Below the pieces are notes generated by a model. It was not told the DNA's origin and did not search any database. It worked only from the letters and a program-made list of their open reading frames with translations. Shown here piece by piece: positions 7,940 through 15,867 of a stretch of DNA of 57,011 bases. The stretch lies in assembly GCF_900016645.1 (NCBI RefSeq), contig NZ_CDGJ01000071.1. One strand, 5' to 3'. The position numbers and the translations under genes are program-made. This DNA is from Acididesulfobacillus acetoxydans. GTDB taxonomy: Bacteria; Bacillota; Desulfitobacteriia; Desulfitobacteriales; Desulfitobacteriaceae. The first letter of the stretch is position 1; each line of letters opens with the position of its first letter.

Positions 7940-9334
7940 CTATTTGCCCACTTCCTGCGGTCTCACATTCTCCAGCGTATCTCTCTTGCCCATCCTATAG
8001 CTGACATAGAGCAGCAAAAACCAGACCGGAGCCACATACAGAGCAATACGCGTCGCGGGCATGAAGGCCATGACCACAACGATAAAAACCATAAAAGCTA
8101 AAGCGATATAGGAGATGAAGGGCCAAAGCGGCAGCTTGAACTCTATCTTTTCTCCGCCGGCAATCTTCGTTTTGCGGAATTTCAATTGGGTCAGCAGAAC
8201 AATCGTCCAAACCGTCAGCATGGCGACCGTAGCCACGGCAGACACGTAAGCAAAAACGCTGGCCGGAATGATATAGTTCAGAAAGACGCCGATCAGCAGG
8301 GCAGCCGCGGAAAATATGATCCCATTGGCCGGAGTGCCCGATTTGCTGACCTTCGCAAACACCTTGGGCCCATTGCCTTGGAGCGCCAGGTTATAAAGCA
8401 TCCTCCCCGTACTGAACAGTCCGGAGTTGAAAGCGGAAAGGGAAGCTGTGATCACGACAAAGTTGATGATAGACGCGGCCGCCGGAATACCGACTTTGGC
8501 AAACACCAGAACAAATGGGCTTCCTTTGCTGCCGATTTCGTTCCAGGGATAAATCGCCATCATGACACCGATAGCACCGACATAGAAAACCAGAATACGC
8601 CAGATAACACTGTTTACCGCTTTAGGAATGGTCTTGCTCGGGTTTTTGGCCTCCCCGGCCGTAATACCGATCAACTCGACTCCTCCGAAGGAGAACATCA
8701 CCATGACGAACGCGAGTGCAAATCCTTTGAGCCCGTTCGGCATGAACCCGCCGTGAATCCACATGTTAGCAAGGCCAAGCGCATGCCCTCCGTTGCCAAG
8801 CCCGAAAAAGATGATCAATCCGCCGACCACGATCAACCCCAAAATCGTGACGACTTTAATCATTGCGAACCAAAACTCAAATTCTCCGTACGACTTGACA
8901 TTAATTAAGTTCACGAGCGTCATAATCAAGAGGGCCGCAAGCGCGGAAATCCATTGGGGAACCGAGGGAAACCAATATTGTATATAGATACCGAAAGCAC
9001 TGATCTCCGCCATGCCGACAACGATCCAGAGAAACCAATAGGTCCACCCGGTGAAAAACCCGGCAAAACGGCCCAAGTAGCGATTGGCGTACGAGCTGAA
9101 AGAGCCCGATACCGGCTCAGCCACTGCCATTTCACCTAAAGCGCGCATGATAATGAAAATGATAATCCCGCCCAACAAATAAGACAGCATCACAGCCGGC
9201 CCCGTCAGTTGAATCGTCGTGGCCGAACCGTAGAACAAACCGACACCGATGGCGCCACCCAACGCAATCATCTGAATGTGCCGGTCGCTCAATCCTCTCC
9301 TCAATTGTTCCTGTTCTTGAACATCTTGGCCCAT
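7940..9334 (-). CDS. Amino-acid permease (APC/AAT family)
   Basis: 464-residue integral membrane protein with about 12 predicted transmembrane helices. The N-terminal signature LSDRHIQMIALGGAIGVGLFYGS, followed by ALGEMAV and GTPANGI, is typical of the AAT group (AroP/ProY/GabP-like). It imports an amino acid by proton symport; the substrate cannot be read from sequence. Its position between a sigma-54 activator and the bcd operon, and its own sigma-54 promoter, suggest it supplies branched-chain or related amino acids for fermentation. No binding-protein partner is nearby. Confidence 0.88.
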   Translation of the reverse strand: MGQDVQEQEQLRRGLSDRHIQMIALGGAIGVGLFYGSATTIQLTGPAVMLSYLLGGIIIFIIMRALGEMAVAEPVSGSFSSYANRYLGRFAGFFTGWTYWFLWIVVGMAEISAFGIYIQYWFPSVPQWISALAALLIMTLVNLINVKSYGEFEFWFAMIKVVTILGLIVVGGLIIFFGLGNGGHALGLANMWIHGGFMPNGLKGFALAFVMVMFSFGGVELIGITAGEAKNPSKTIPKAVNSVIWRILVFYVGAIGVMMAIYPWNEIGSKGSPFVLVFAKVGIPAAASIINFVVITASLSAFNSGLFSTGRMLYNLALQGNGPKVFAKVSKSGTPANGIIFSAAALLIGVFLNYIIPASVFAYVSAVATVAMLTVWTIVLLTQLKFRKTKIAGGEKIEFKLPLWPFISYIALAFMVFIVVVMAFMPATRIALYVAPVWFLLLYVSYRMGKRDTLENVRPQEVGK

Positions 9335-9396
9335 ACCTTACCCCTCTTTCAAATACATTTGCTAGTGCGTTCATAGCGAGAATTGTCAATAATTCA

Positions 9397-9413
9397 TTGC
9401 AATATGCGTACCA
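9397..9413 (-). promoter_or_regulatory. Sigma-54 promoter of the permease gene
   Basis: Minus-strand TGGTACGCATATTGCA has GG and GC separated by exactly 10 bp and one mismatch to TGGCACGN4TTGCA. It lies about 65 bp upstream of the permease start, giving a short leader. The coordinated sigma-54 sites on permease and catabolic operon support a common regulon. Confidence 0.75.
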
Positions 9414-9455
9414 GGCATCCCTCCGTAAGAAAAGGTCGAATCCGCCGACAATTTA

Positions 9456-9513
9456 GCATTTTATTACGTTAAAATGCCAAGGTTACTTAGCAAAGTGATA
9501 AATAACCTTGGCA
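9456..9513. promoter_or_regulatory. Two abutting inverted repeats between bkdR and permease
   Basis: An 11-bp perfect repeat (TGCCAAGGTTA / TAACCTTGGCA, 9475-9513, 17-nt loop) abuts an 8-bp one (GCATTTTA / TAAAATGC, 9456-9477). They share three bases, so the two hairpins compete. On the minus strand the first could terminate bkdR (tail TTTTAACG is weak), or the repeats could be activator sites 45-100 bp upstream of the permease sigma-54 promoter. Confidence 0.55.
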
Positions 9514-9553
9514 CTATGATAAGATATATTGCCACTTTCGTCATTTCTCAGAC

Positions 9554-11524
9554 TCAGTCTTCGTCGTTTTCCAGGACAATCCCGTAGGCGTTGATCTTGT
9601 TGAGGACTGTCGTGCTGGAAACCCCTAAGACCCGGCCGGCTTTCCGGGAGGAAGGATGTTTAGCCAGTACGCTTATAAGAACCTGTTTTTCCACTTCGTT
9701 GACAATTGTCTTCAGGGGAGGCCATTTGGCCGTAAACGGAATCATCACATGGAGGACGCGAACTCCGGCGCCGGAGCTAATATTTTCGTCTTTGACCCGG
9801 ACAGGCAGTCCCCGCGCTTGGCCGGTGGCGTCGGTGGCGCCTTTTTCTGCCAAACCTACGGCCTCAACAGTGCGCAAGCCTCTTGCTTCCATACCTCCCG
9901 TCAAGACCGGCGGGGTGTTAGGACTCCTTGTCTCAATACTCTCGATCACGGCCGATGCGACCCGCGATTGTTGAAACCCCGCCGCTTCTGCCTCCGTACC
10001 TGAGCGGCGCGCAATGGCCTCGCGCATCTCATCCCTGATTTCGGCTTCAATTTCGCCTTCGGGCCCGCGCCCGGTCCCGCTTTCGCTTCGCAGCCCCCGC
10101 TCCTCTCCCGCACCTTGCCTCTCCCTGCCGGCGGGACGCGGTAAGTTCATCCAGCTGTAAAAATCCTCCGCCTTGATTCCCTCTATCTCCATGATATTAA
10201 TCATGCGCTCCAAGACGTTTTCCAGCTGCCGGACATTGCCGGGCCAATCCTGTTTCATCAAAAATTCCATAGTCTCTTTGGTCAGGCAAAATTCCGGCCG
10301 CTCAAGCCTCAGAGATATCTTGCGAATCAAATGTTGGGCGATGAACGGAATGTCCTCCCGGCGTTCACGCAGGGGCAAAATTCTCAGGGGGAAAACATTC
10401 AAGCGGTAATAAAGATCTTCTCTGAACTCCCCCGCACGAATCATATCCTCCAAGTTTCTGTGGGTAGCGGCTATAATGCGGACATCGACCGGGACTTCCC
10501 TGGAGCCGCCCACCCTGCGGACGGTATTTTCCTGCAAGACCCGCAAGAGCCTCACTTGAACAGGGGCAGACACCTCTCCGATTTCATCCAGAAATAATGT
10601 TCCCCCATGGGCCTGCTCGAAAAGGCCTTTCTTCCCGCCCCGGATCGCTCCGGTGAAAGCCCCCTCTTCATAGCCGAAGAGCTCGCTCTCCAAAAGAGAA
10701 TCCGGCAAGGCTCCGCAGTTAATGGCGATGAACGGGCCCGAGGCCCGGTTGCTCTCCATATGAATAGCCCGCGCGAATAACTCTTTTCCGGTCCCGCTTT
10801 CACCACGCAGCAAGATCGTCGAATTTCCTTTGGCCACCGCCTTGGCGGTTTCCACCAGACGGCTCATGGCTGGGCCTTGGTAGACGATATCCTCAAAGGT
10901 CGTTAAGCGTTTCTTGGCGCCGACTTTGGAAACGATCTCCTCAATCTGGCTAAAGTCTGTGATCGTGGCCACCCCGCCGATGATCTGACCTCGGGCATTG
11001 AAAATGGGCAAACCGCTGGTCAGGAAGTGGATGCTGCGGTGGTCCTTTTGCATCTTTACTTCTTTCAGGCTGTAGGGCTGTCCCGTCTTGAGCGTGTGCA
11101 AGATAGGCGCCTTGGCTTGAAAAACCTGATCGATATCCTTACCGATCACTTCTTCCTTCGAGCAAAAGAAAGTGCGACAAGCCACCTCATTCAGGTGAGT
11201 AATGACCCCTTTGTTATTGACCGCGATGATACCTTCACTGACCGAATTCAAAATCGTGCTCAGCTCATATTCCCTCTGTTCACACAGAAGGTAATCTTTC
11301 AACTCCAGGGCTTTGACTCCCTCGATGGTTATCAATTCATTCATTAACGCCTGCAGATACTCGCGCACCGTTTGGCATTTAATCAGCATGCGCTCGTTGG
11401 ACGTGGCCTCCATCCCCACCAGATTGATCTTCCGGTTCTTGAAAACCTCAAAAATCTCGTAGGCCAAACCCAGGCGATCGACGAAATCGATTTGAATCAC
11501 GTAGTCTTGAACGCGTATTTCCAT
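9554..11524 (-). CDS. bkdR: Sigma-54-dependent transcriptional activator (BkdR/TyrR-like)
   Basis: 656 residues. An ACT-like domain occupies about 1-75 and a PAS domain about 75-195. The AAA+ sigma-54 interaction domain, about 215-445, has Walker A GESGTGKE, the sigma-54 contact loop GAFTGA and Walker B GGTLFLDEIGE. A TyrR/Fis-type helix-turn-helix, about 605-656, contains RKAGRVLGVSSTTVLNKI. Residues about 465-600, between AAA+ and HTH, form an unusually long low-complexity linker rich in Arg, Glu, Gly and Ala. It likely senses an amino acid or 2-oxoacid through ACT/PAS and activates the sigma-54 promoters at 7650 and 9397. No promoter of its own was recognised. Confidence 0.9.
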   Translation of the reverse strand: MEIRVQDYVIQIDFVDRLGLAYEIFEVFKNRKINLVGMEATSNERMLIKCQTVREYLQALMNELITIEGVKALELKDYLLCEQREYELSTILNSVSEGIIAVNNKGVITHLNEVACRTFFCSKEEVIGKDIDQVFQAKAPILHTLKTGQPYSLKEVKMQKDHRSIHFLTSGLPIFNARGQIIGGVATITDFSQIEEIVSKVGAKKRLTTFEDIVYQGPAMSRLVETAKAVAKGNSTILLRGESGTGKELFARAIHMESNRASGPFIAINCGALPDSLLESELFGYEEGAFTGAIRGGKKGLFEQAHGGTLFLDEIGEVSAPVQVRLLRVLQENTVRRVGGSREVPVDVRIIAATHRNLEDMIRAGEFREDLYYRLNVFPLRILPLRERREDIPFIAQHLIRKISLRLERPEFCLTKETMEFLMKQDWPGNVRQLENVLERMINIMEIEGIKAEDFYSWMNLPRPAGRERQGAGEERGLRSESGTGRGPEGEIEAEIRDEMREAIARRSGTEAEAAGFQQSRVASAVIESIETRSPNTPPVLTGGMEARGLRTVEAVGLAEKGATDATGQARGLPVRVKDENISSGAGVRVLHVMIPFTAKWPPLKTIVNEVEKQVLISVLAKHPSSRKAGRVLGVSSTTVLNKINAYGIVLENDED

Positions 11525-11986
11525 TTAACTCACCTCACCCATGTGCGGACCGGCGCCCGACTTTTTCATGGCCCCCAGCCAAACCCCCGGGGCATGCCGT
11601 CTCGATCTTAAAAAGTATCTACCTAAATATTGCCCCGAAACACCAAAACCATCACGGTAATCCCCCGGGATCTCGTCAAAGTTATCTTTGCCAGCTGTAG
11701 CTGCCAGCAAAGCCCGACCTTCACGAGGACTGTTCACCCCCGAATAGCCAGGACTTAGACGTTTCGCCGGGTAATCCCCGTCTTGGGGAAGCGTCGATTC
11801 CGGTTTTGGCCCCGAAACTTTTTTATATGGCCCAAAAACCCTGCCGAGAGCCATGAGCTCCAACGACAGGGTTTTTTAACTCTTCACTCCGGGACACCTC
11901 TCAACGAAGAACTCCCCTCACGGGCTCAGACGGTCCCCGGCTGCCCGGCACTCGGAAACGATCGCCTAAGGCCGGCGCCGAACGTA
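11525..11986. other. Intergenic region, 462 bp, no gene
   Basis: No credible coding sequence. It holds the tyrS terminator (11834-11877) and should hold the bkdR promoter, which I could not identify. A 112-codon open frame across it lacks any recognisable family and overlaps the terminator. Confidence 0.6.
11834..11877 (-). terminator. Intrinsic terminator of tyrS
   Basis: Long-loop hairpin with stem AAAAACCCTG / CAGGGTTTTT, which has a T run at the 3' side in both orientations. It lies about 110 bp downstream of the tyrS stop. A very similar stem (AAACCCTG/CAGGGTTT) closes the tRNA operon at 45202-45245. Confidence 0.65.
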
Positions 11987-13231
11987 TTACAAAGTCAACC
12001 TGACGAACTTGCGTTTACCGACTTGCAGGACATCTCCGGAATTAACGGAAACGATCGCCTGTGGATCGGTTACTCTTTCTTCGCGCAAGCGCACCCCACC
12101 CTGCTCAATCAATCTTCGCGCTTCTCCCCGGCTGGGGGCCAGACCTGAGCCCACCAAAAGGGTCACCAGTTCCAGCCGTCCGTCCGGACCCTTCAGGGCC
12201 CCCACCTCAATCACGGGCATTTCGTCGGGGGCTTCCTTCTGTTGGAACATCCTGATAAACTCCGCTTGTGCCCTTTCCGCCTCTTCTTCCCCGTGGTAAA
12301 TACCGACGATCTCACGGGCCAGACGCATTTTTAAATCCCGGGGATGCACTGTCCCCTCACGCAAGCCTGCTTCCAGCCGCCGGATCTCCGCAACCGGAAC
12401 TTTGGTTACCCGTTCGAAATAACGGATCATCAACTCATCCGGCAGGGACATCGTCTTGCCGAACATCTCACGCCCCGATTCGTAAACCCCGATGTAATTA
12501 CCCAGGCTCTTACTCATTTTCTGAACCCCGTCCAAGCCCTCCAGGAGAGGCAGCGTCAAAGCAACCTGAGGTTCCTGACCCGCTTCCTTCTGCAGGGTGC
12601 GCCCCATAAGCAGGTTGAACGTTTGGTCCGTACCCCCCAGCTCGACATCGGCCCGCAAAGCGACCGAATCATATCCCTGCATCAGGGGATAAAAGAATTC
12701 ATGCACACCGATGGGCATACCCGCCGCATAGCGTTTGGCAAAATCGTCCCTTTCCAGCATGCGCGCCACCGTCGTCGCGGCAGCCAATTTAATGACCTCC
12801 GCAAACGTCAGCTTGCCCAACCAGCTTGAATTAAACGTCATTCTCGTTTTCGCGGGATCGAGAATCTTGAAAACTTGCTCTTGATAAGTTTTAGCATTGC
12901 GCAATAACTCCTCCGGAGTCATCGGTTTGCGCGTTTCCGACTTTCCGGTGGGATCCCCGATCCGGCCGGTGAAATCCCCGATGACGATGACGGCCTGATG
13001 ACCCAAATCCTGAAACTGCCTCAGTTTTTGCAAGGGTACCGTATGTCCCAGGTGCACATCCGGTGCGGTGGGATCCAGACCCAATTTGACGACCAAAGGT
13101 TTCCCCTCACTCAGGGAACGCTCCAGCTTGGCGGCCAATTCCGCTTCCGGAATAATCTCCGCCGCCCCGGTTTTCAGTATGCTCAATTGCTCCTCTACCG
13201 TTTTGCCGTACTCTTTTTTGTTTTCTGCCAC
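11987..13231 (-). CDS. tyrS: Tyrosyl-tRNA synthetase
   Basis: Class I synthetase charging tRNA-Tyr. The HIGH-like motif is DVHLGHTVPL and the KMSKS motif is intact. A C-terminal S4 RNA-binding domain covers the last 65 residues (GEARRLIEQGGVRL). The open frame runs to 13378, but the family N-terminus and a GAGGGGCGG ribosome site support GTG at 13231, giving 414 residues, the usual length for the TyrZ-like form. No T-box was found in the 197 bp before it. Confidence 0.93.
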   Translation of the reverse strand: MAENKKEYGKTVEEQLSILKTGAAEIIPEAELAAKLERSLSEGKPLVVKLGLDPTAPDVHLGHTVPLQKLRQFQDLGHQAVIVIGDFTGRIGDPTGKSETRKPMTPEELLRNAKTYQEQVFKILDPAKTRMTFNSSWLGKLTFAEVIKLAAATTVARMLERDDFAKRYAAGMPIGVHEFFYPLMQGYDSVALRADVELGGTDQTFNLLMGRTLQKEAGQEPQVALTLPLLEGLDGVQKMSKSLGNYIGVYESGREMFGKTMSLPDELMIRYFERVTKVPVAEIRRLEAGLREGTVHPRDLKMRLAREIVGIYHGEEEAERAQAEFIRMFQQKEAPDEMPVIEVGALKGPDGRLELVTLLVGSGLAPSRGEARRLIEQGGVRLREERVTDPQAIVSVNSGDVLQVGKRKFVRLTL

Positions 13232-13428
13232 GTTACCGCCCCTCACACCAGGTTCACTCTTTCCGAGACCGAACCTCCAGACTTTTGTCGCATTATATTC
13301 TATCATATCTTCTGATAGATTTTTATCATTTCCATTATACTTTCGCCCGGACAGCCGCGCAAATATCCCTTCCGGCAAAGGCCTCCTCTTCTGTAAGGGA
13401 ACCCTGCCCCTTCAAGGGTAAGAGGATG

Positions 13429-15798
13429 TCACTTTAACTCCACGACCGTCACCCCGAAATCGCCCTCTCCATGCTGTCCCAGGCGAAAAGAGCGGACATG
13501 GGGATGGTTGCGCAGGAACTCCTGTACCCCCGCCCTAAGCGCGCCGGTCCCCTTGCCGTGGATCACATAGATCTGGCCAATCCCCGCGAGGATGGCGTCA
13601 TCCAAGTATTTGTCCAGCTGATAAGTTGCCTCTTCCACCAACATTCCCCGCAAATCGACTTCACTGCGCACGTTCTCCGCCTTGTGTAAACCAAGACCGC
13701 CGGCTCCGCCTGTCCCCGTCTTCTTTTTCGGCTTGTCTTCGGGAACCGGGCGAAGTTCGGCCAGGGGAACACTCACTTTCATAATACCCGCTTGCAACAA
13801 AACTTCGCCATTTTCATCCGGAAGTTGCAAGATCTGTCCCTTTTGTCGCAGTTTCGTCATATAGAGAGTCTGTCCGGGCTTAAGCTCTTCCGCTTTCAAA
13901 CCCACCCCTTGCGGCCGCATAGGCTCCTCCATCCGCTCCAGCCGGTCAGACAGGCGTCTTAACCTCTGCCTCGCTTTTTCGATCTCCTGCGCGTCTTTAT
14001 GCTCCTGCTTAAGTGCGTTCTTCAACTCCGCTACGATCGCGGCCGCCTCTCTTTTCGCCTGGCGGATCACTTCAGTCGCCTCATCCCGGCTCCGAACCAG
14101 CAAAGCCCGCTGTTCTTCCGCCTGGCGCAGCCTGTCTTGCTCGAGCCGCCGCCGCTCTTCCCCGGCCAGGCGCAGTTCTTCGCGCACCCGCAGTCTTTCC
14201 CGTTCGATATCCCTCTGGCTGTCTTCGAGGTTTTCGATGAGGTCTGCCATTTGCAAATCACGCTCACTGAGAAAGGTCTTGGCCTTGGCCAGAACACTCT
14301 CTTTCAAGCCCAGGCGAGAAGCGATATTAAAAGCATTGCTTTTGCCGGGAATCCCGATCAGCAGCCGGTAAGTCGGGCGCAGAGTTGCTTCATCAAAATC
14401 CACCGAAGCGTTCTCCACTCTCTCCGTTCTATAGGCGAAACTCTTCAGGGCTCCGTAGTGGGTTGTCGCCACAACCCGCGCACCCCGTTCATGCAATTCC
14501 TCCAGAACCGCCATCGCCAAAGCCGCCCCCTCCGTGGGATCCGTTCCGGCCCCCACCTCGTCCAGAAGGACAAGGGATCGTCCATCGGCTTCATTAATAA
14601 CTTCAACGATATTGCGCATGTGCCCCGAGAAAGTACTCAAAGACTGCTCTACACTCTGCTCATCCCCGATATCGACAAAGATCCGGCTGAACACCCCCAG
14701 GCGCGACCCGTCCTCAGCGGGAATGTGCAAGCCCGCCTGCCCCATCGCCACCAGGAGGCCGATCGTCTTCAGCGCCACGGTTTTTCCCCCGGTGTTGGGG
14801 CCGGTGATCACGAGACTGTCAAAAGAAATGCCCAGTTCGGCCGTTAAAGGCACGGCTCCCTCCCCCAGCAGAGGATGTCTGGCCTGGACCAATCTCACCT
14901 CCGCTCTGTCCAGCAGGAGCGGAGCCCCCGCATTCATCTCCCAACTGAGACGGGCTTTGGCTAAGACAAAGTCCAGGCGGATCAAGGACTCATACATGAC
15001 CGTCAAAACGGCAGAACAGTTCCCGATGTCGCGCGAAAACTGCTGCAGAATGCGCAGGACCTCACGCTGCTCTTTGAGCACCGTCTCACGCAATTCGTTG
15101 CCCAAATGCACAACCGGCATCGGCTCGATGAATAAGGTCGCCCCGCTGCCGGACTGATCATGGACGATCCCGGCAAAAGCCGCGCGATATTCCTGTTTCA
15201 CAGGGACGACATAACGCTCAGCCCGTTGGGTCACGATTGGATCCTGAAGCATCTTCTGGTAAGCGGGATTGCGCAAGAAGCTTTCCACGCTCTCCCGAAT
15301 CTTCTGCTGCAACCTCAGTACGGATCTCCTCAGTTGCGCCAATTCAGGTGAGGCTCCGTCAACCACCGTACCTTCTTCACTGATGCAGCGGGTGATCTCA
15401 TCTTCCAACCCTCTTTGCGGTTCAATCGGATAAACAATCTCGCGCAGGGATGAATAATCCCCTTTGTCCTCCAGCAGAAATTGCCGTACCCGGCGCGCGA
15501 CCTTGAGGGTATCGCGGATTTGGAGCAGTTCTTCCGGATCCAGCACGGCACCCAAGCCGCAACGTTCCAGGAAAGGTTGAATGTCCTTGGCACCGCGCAC
15601 GGAGAACTGCGGGTTTAGCCGAAGAAGCTCTTTGGCCTGATCGGTTTCCCTGAGAGCATCCCTCACGCTCTGTTTGTCAACGAAAGGGCAAAGCCCGGCA
15701 ACTCTGTTTTCTGCCCCTTTGAGCAGGCAGAGACCCGCCAGGCGAATTCTTATGCGATCAAAATCCAATTTCTTGAGAGTTCGCTCCATAATCGTCAT
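13429..15798 (-). CDS. mutS2: MutS2 ATPase/endonuclease
   Basis: 789-residue MutS2. MutS-type core with Walker A GPNTGGKT (about residue 335) and Walker B LVLLDEVGAGTDPTEGAA. A long charged coiled coil follows (about 510-640), then a C-terminal Smr endonuclease domain with VDLRGM and HGKGTGALR. In Firmicutes MutS2 acts on recombination intermediates and on collided ribosomes rather than classical mismatch repair. It lies between the U32 gene (69-bp gap) and tyrS, all co-directional. An ATG three codons in (MERTL) is an alternative start. Confidence 0.94.
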   Translation of the reverse strand: MTIMERTLKKLDFDRIRIRLAGLCLLKGAENRVAGLCPFVDKQSVRDALRETDQAKELLRLNPQFSVRGAKDIQPFLERCGLGAVLDPEELLQIRDTLKVARRVRQFLLEDKGDYSSLREIVYPIEPQRGLEDEITRCISEEGTVVDGASPELAQLRRSVLRLQQKIRESVESFLRNPAYQKMLQDPIVTQRAERYVVPVKQEYRAAFAGIVHDQSGSGATLFIEPMPVVHLGNELRETVLKEQREVLRILQQFSRDIGNCSAVLTVMYESLIRLDFVLAKARLSWEMNAGAPLLLDRAEVRLVQARHPLLGEGAVPLTAELGISFDSLVITGPNTGGKTVALKTIGLLVAMGQAGLHIPAEDGSRLGVFSRIFVDIGDEQSVEQSLSTFSGHMRNIVEVINEADGRSLVLLDEVGAGTDPTEGAALAMAVLEELHERGARVVATTHYGALKSFAYRTERVENASVDFDEATLRPTYRLLIGIPGKSNAFNIASRLGLKESVLAKAKTFLSERDLQMADLIENLEDSQRDIERERLRVREELRLAGEERRRLEQDRLRQAEEQRALLVRSRDEATEVIRQAKREAAAIVAELKNALKQEHKDAQEIEKARQRLRRLSDRLERMEEPMRPQGVGLKAEELKPGQTLYMTKLRQKGQILQLPDENGEVLLQAGIMKVSVPLAELRPVPEDKPKKKTGTGGAGGLGLHKAENVRSEVDLRGMLVEEATYQLDKYLDDAILAGIGQIYVIHGKGTGALRAGVQEFLRNHPHVRSFRLGQHGEGDFGVTVVELK

Positions 15799-15867
15799 TG
15801 GCCTACTCCTCCACGCAGAACCCCTGAGCGCCGGCCATGGGCCGGCCGGCCCAAATTCCTCTCTAAG

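Noticed and set aside
8186..8908. 240-aa ORF on the plus strand
   Set aside because: Antisense to the amino-acid permease; hydrophilic shadow composition.
11525..11863. 112-aa ORF between bkdR and tyrS
   Set aside because: Overlaps the tyrS terminator, no family, no ribosome site.
13232..13428. T-box before tyrS
   Set aside because: No GGGTGG-ACCGCG-type sequence or terminator in the gap; it is too short for a full T-box.
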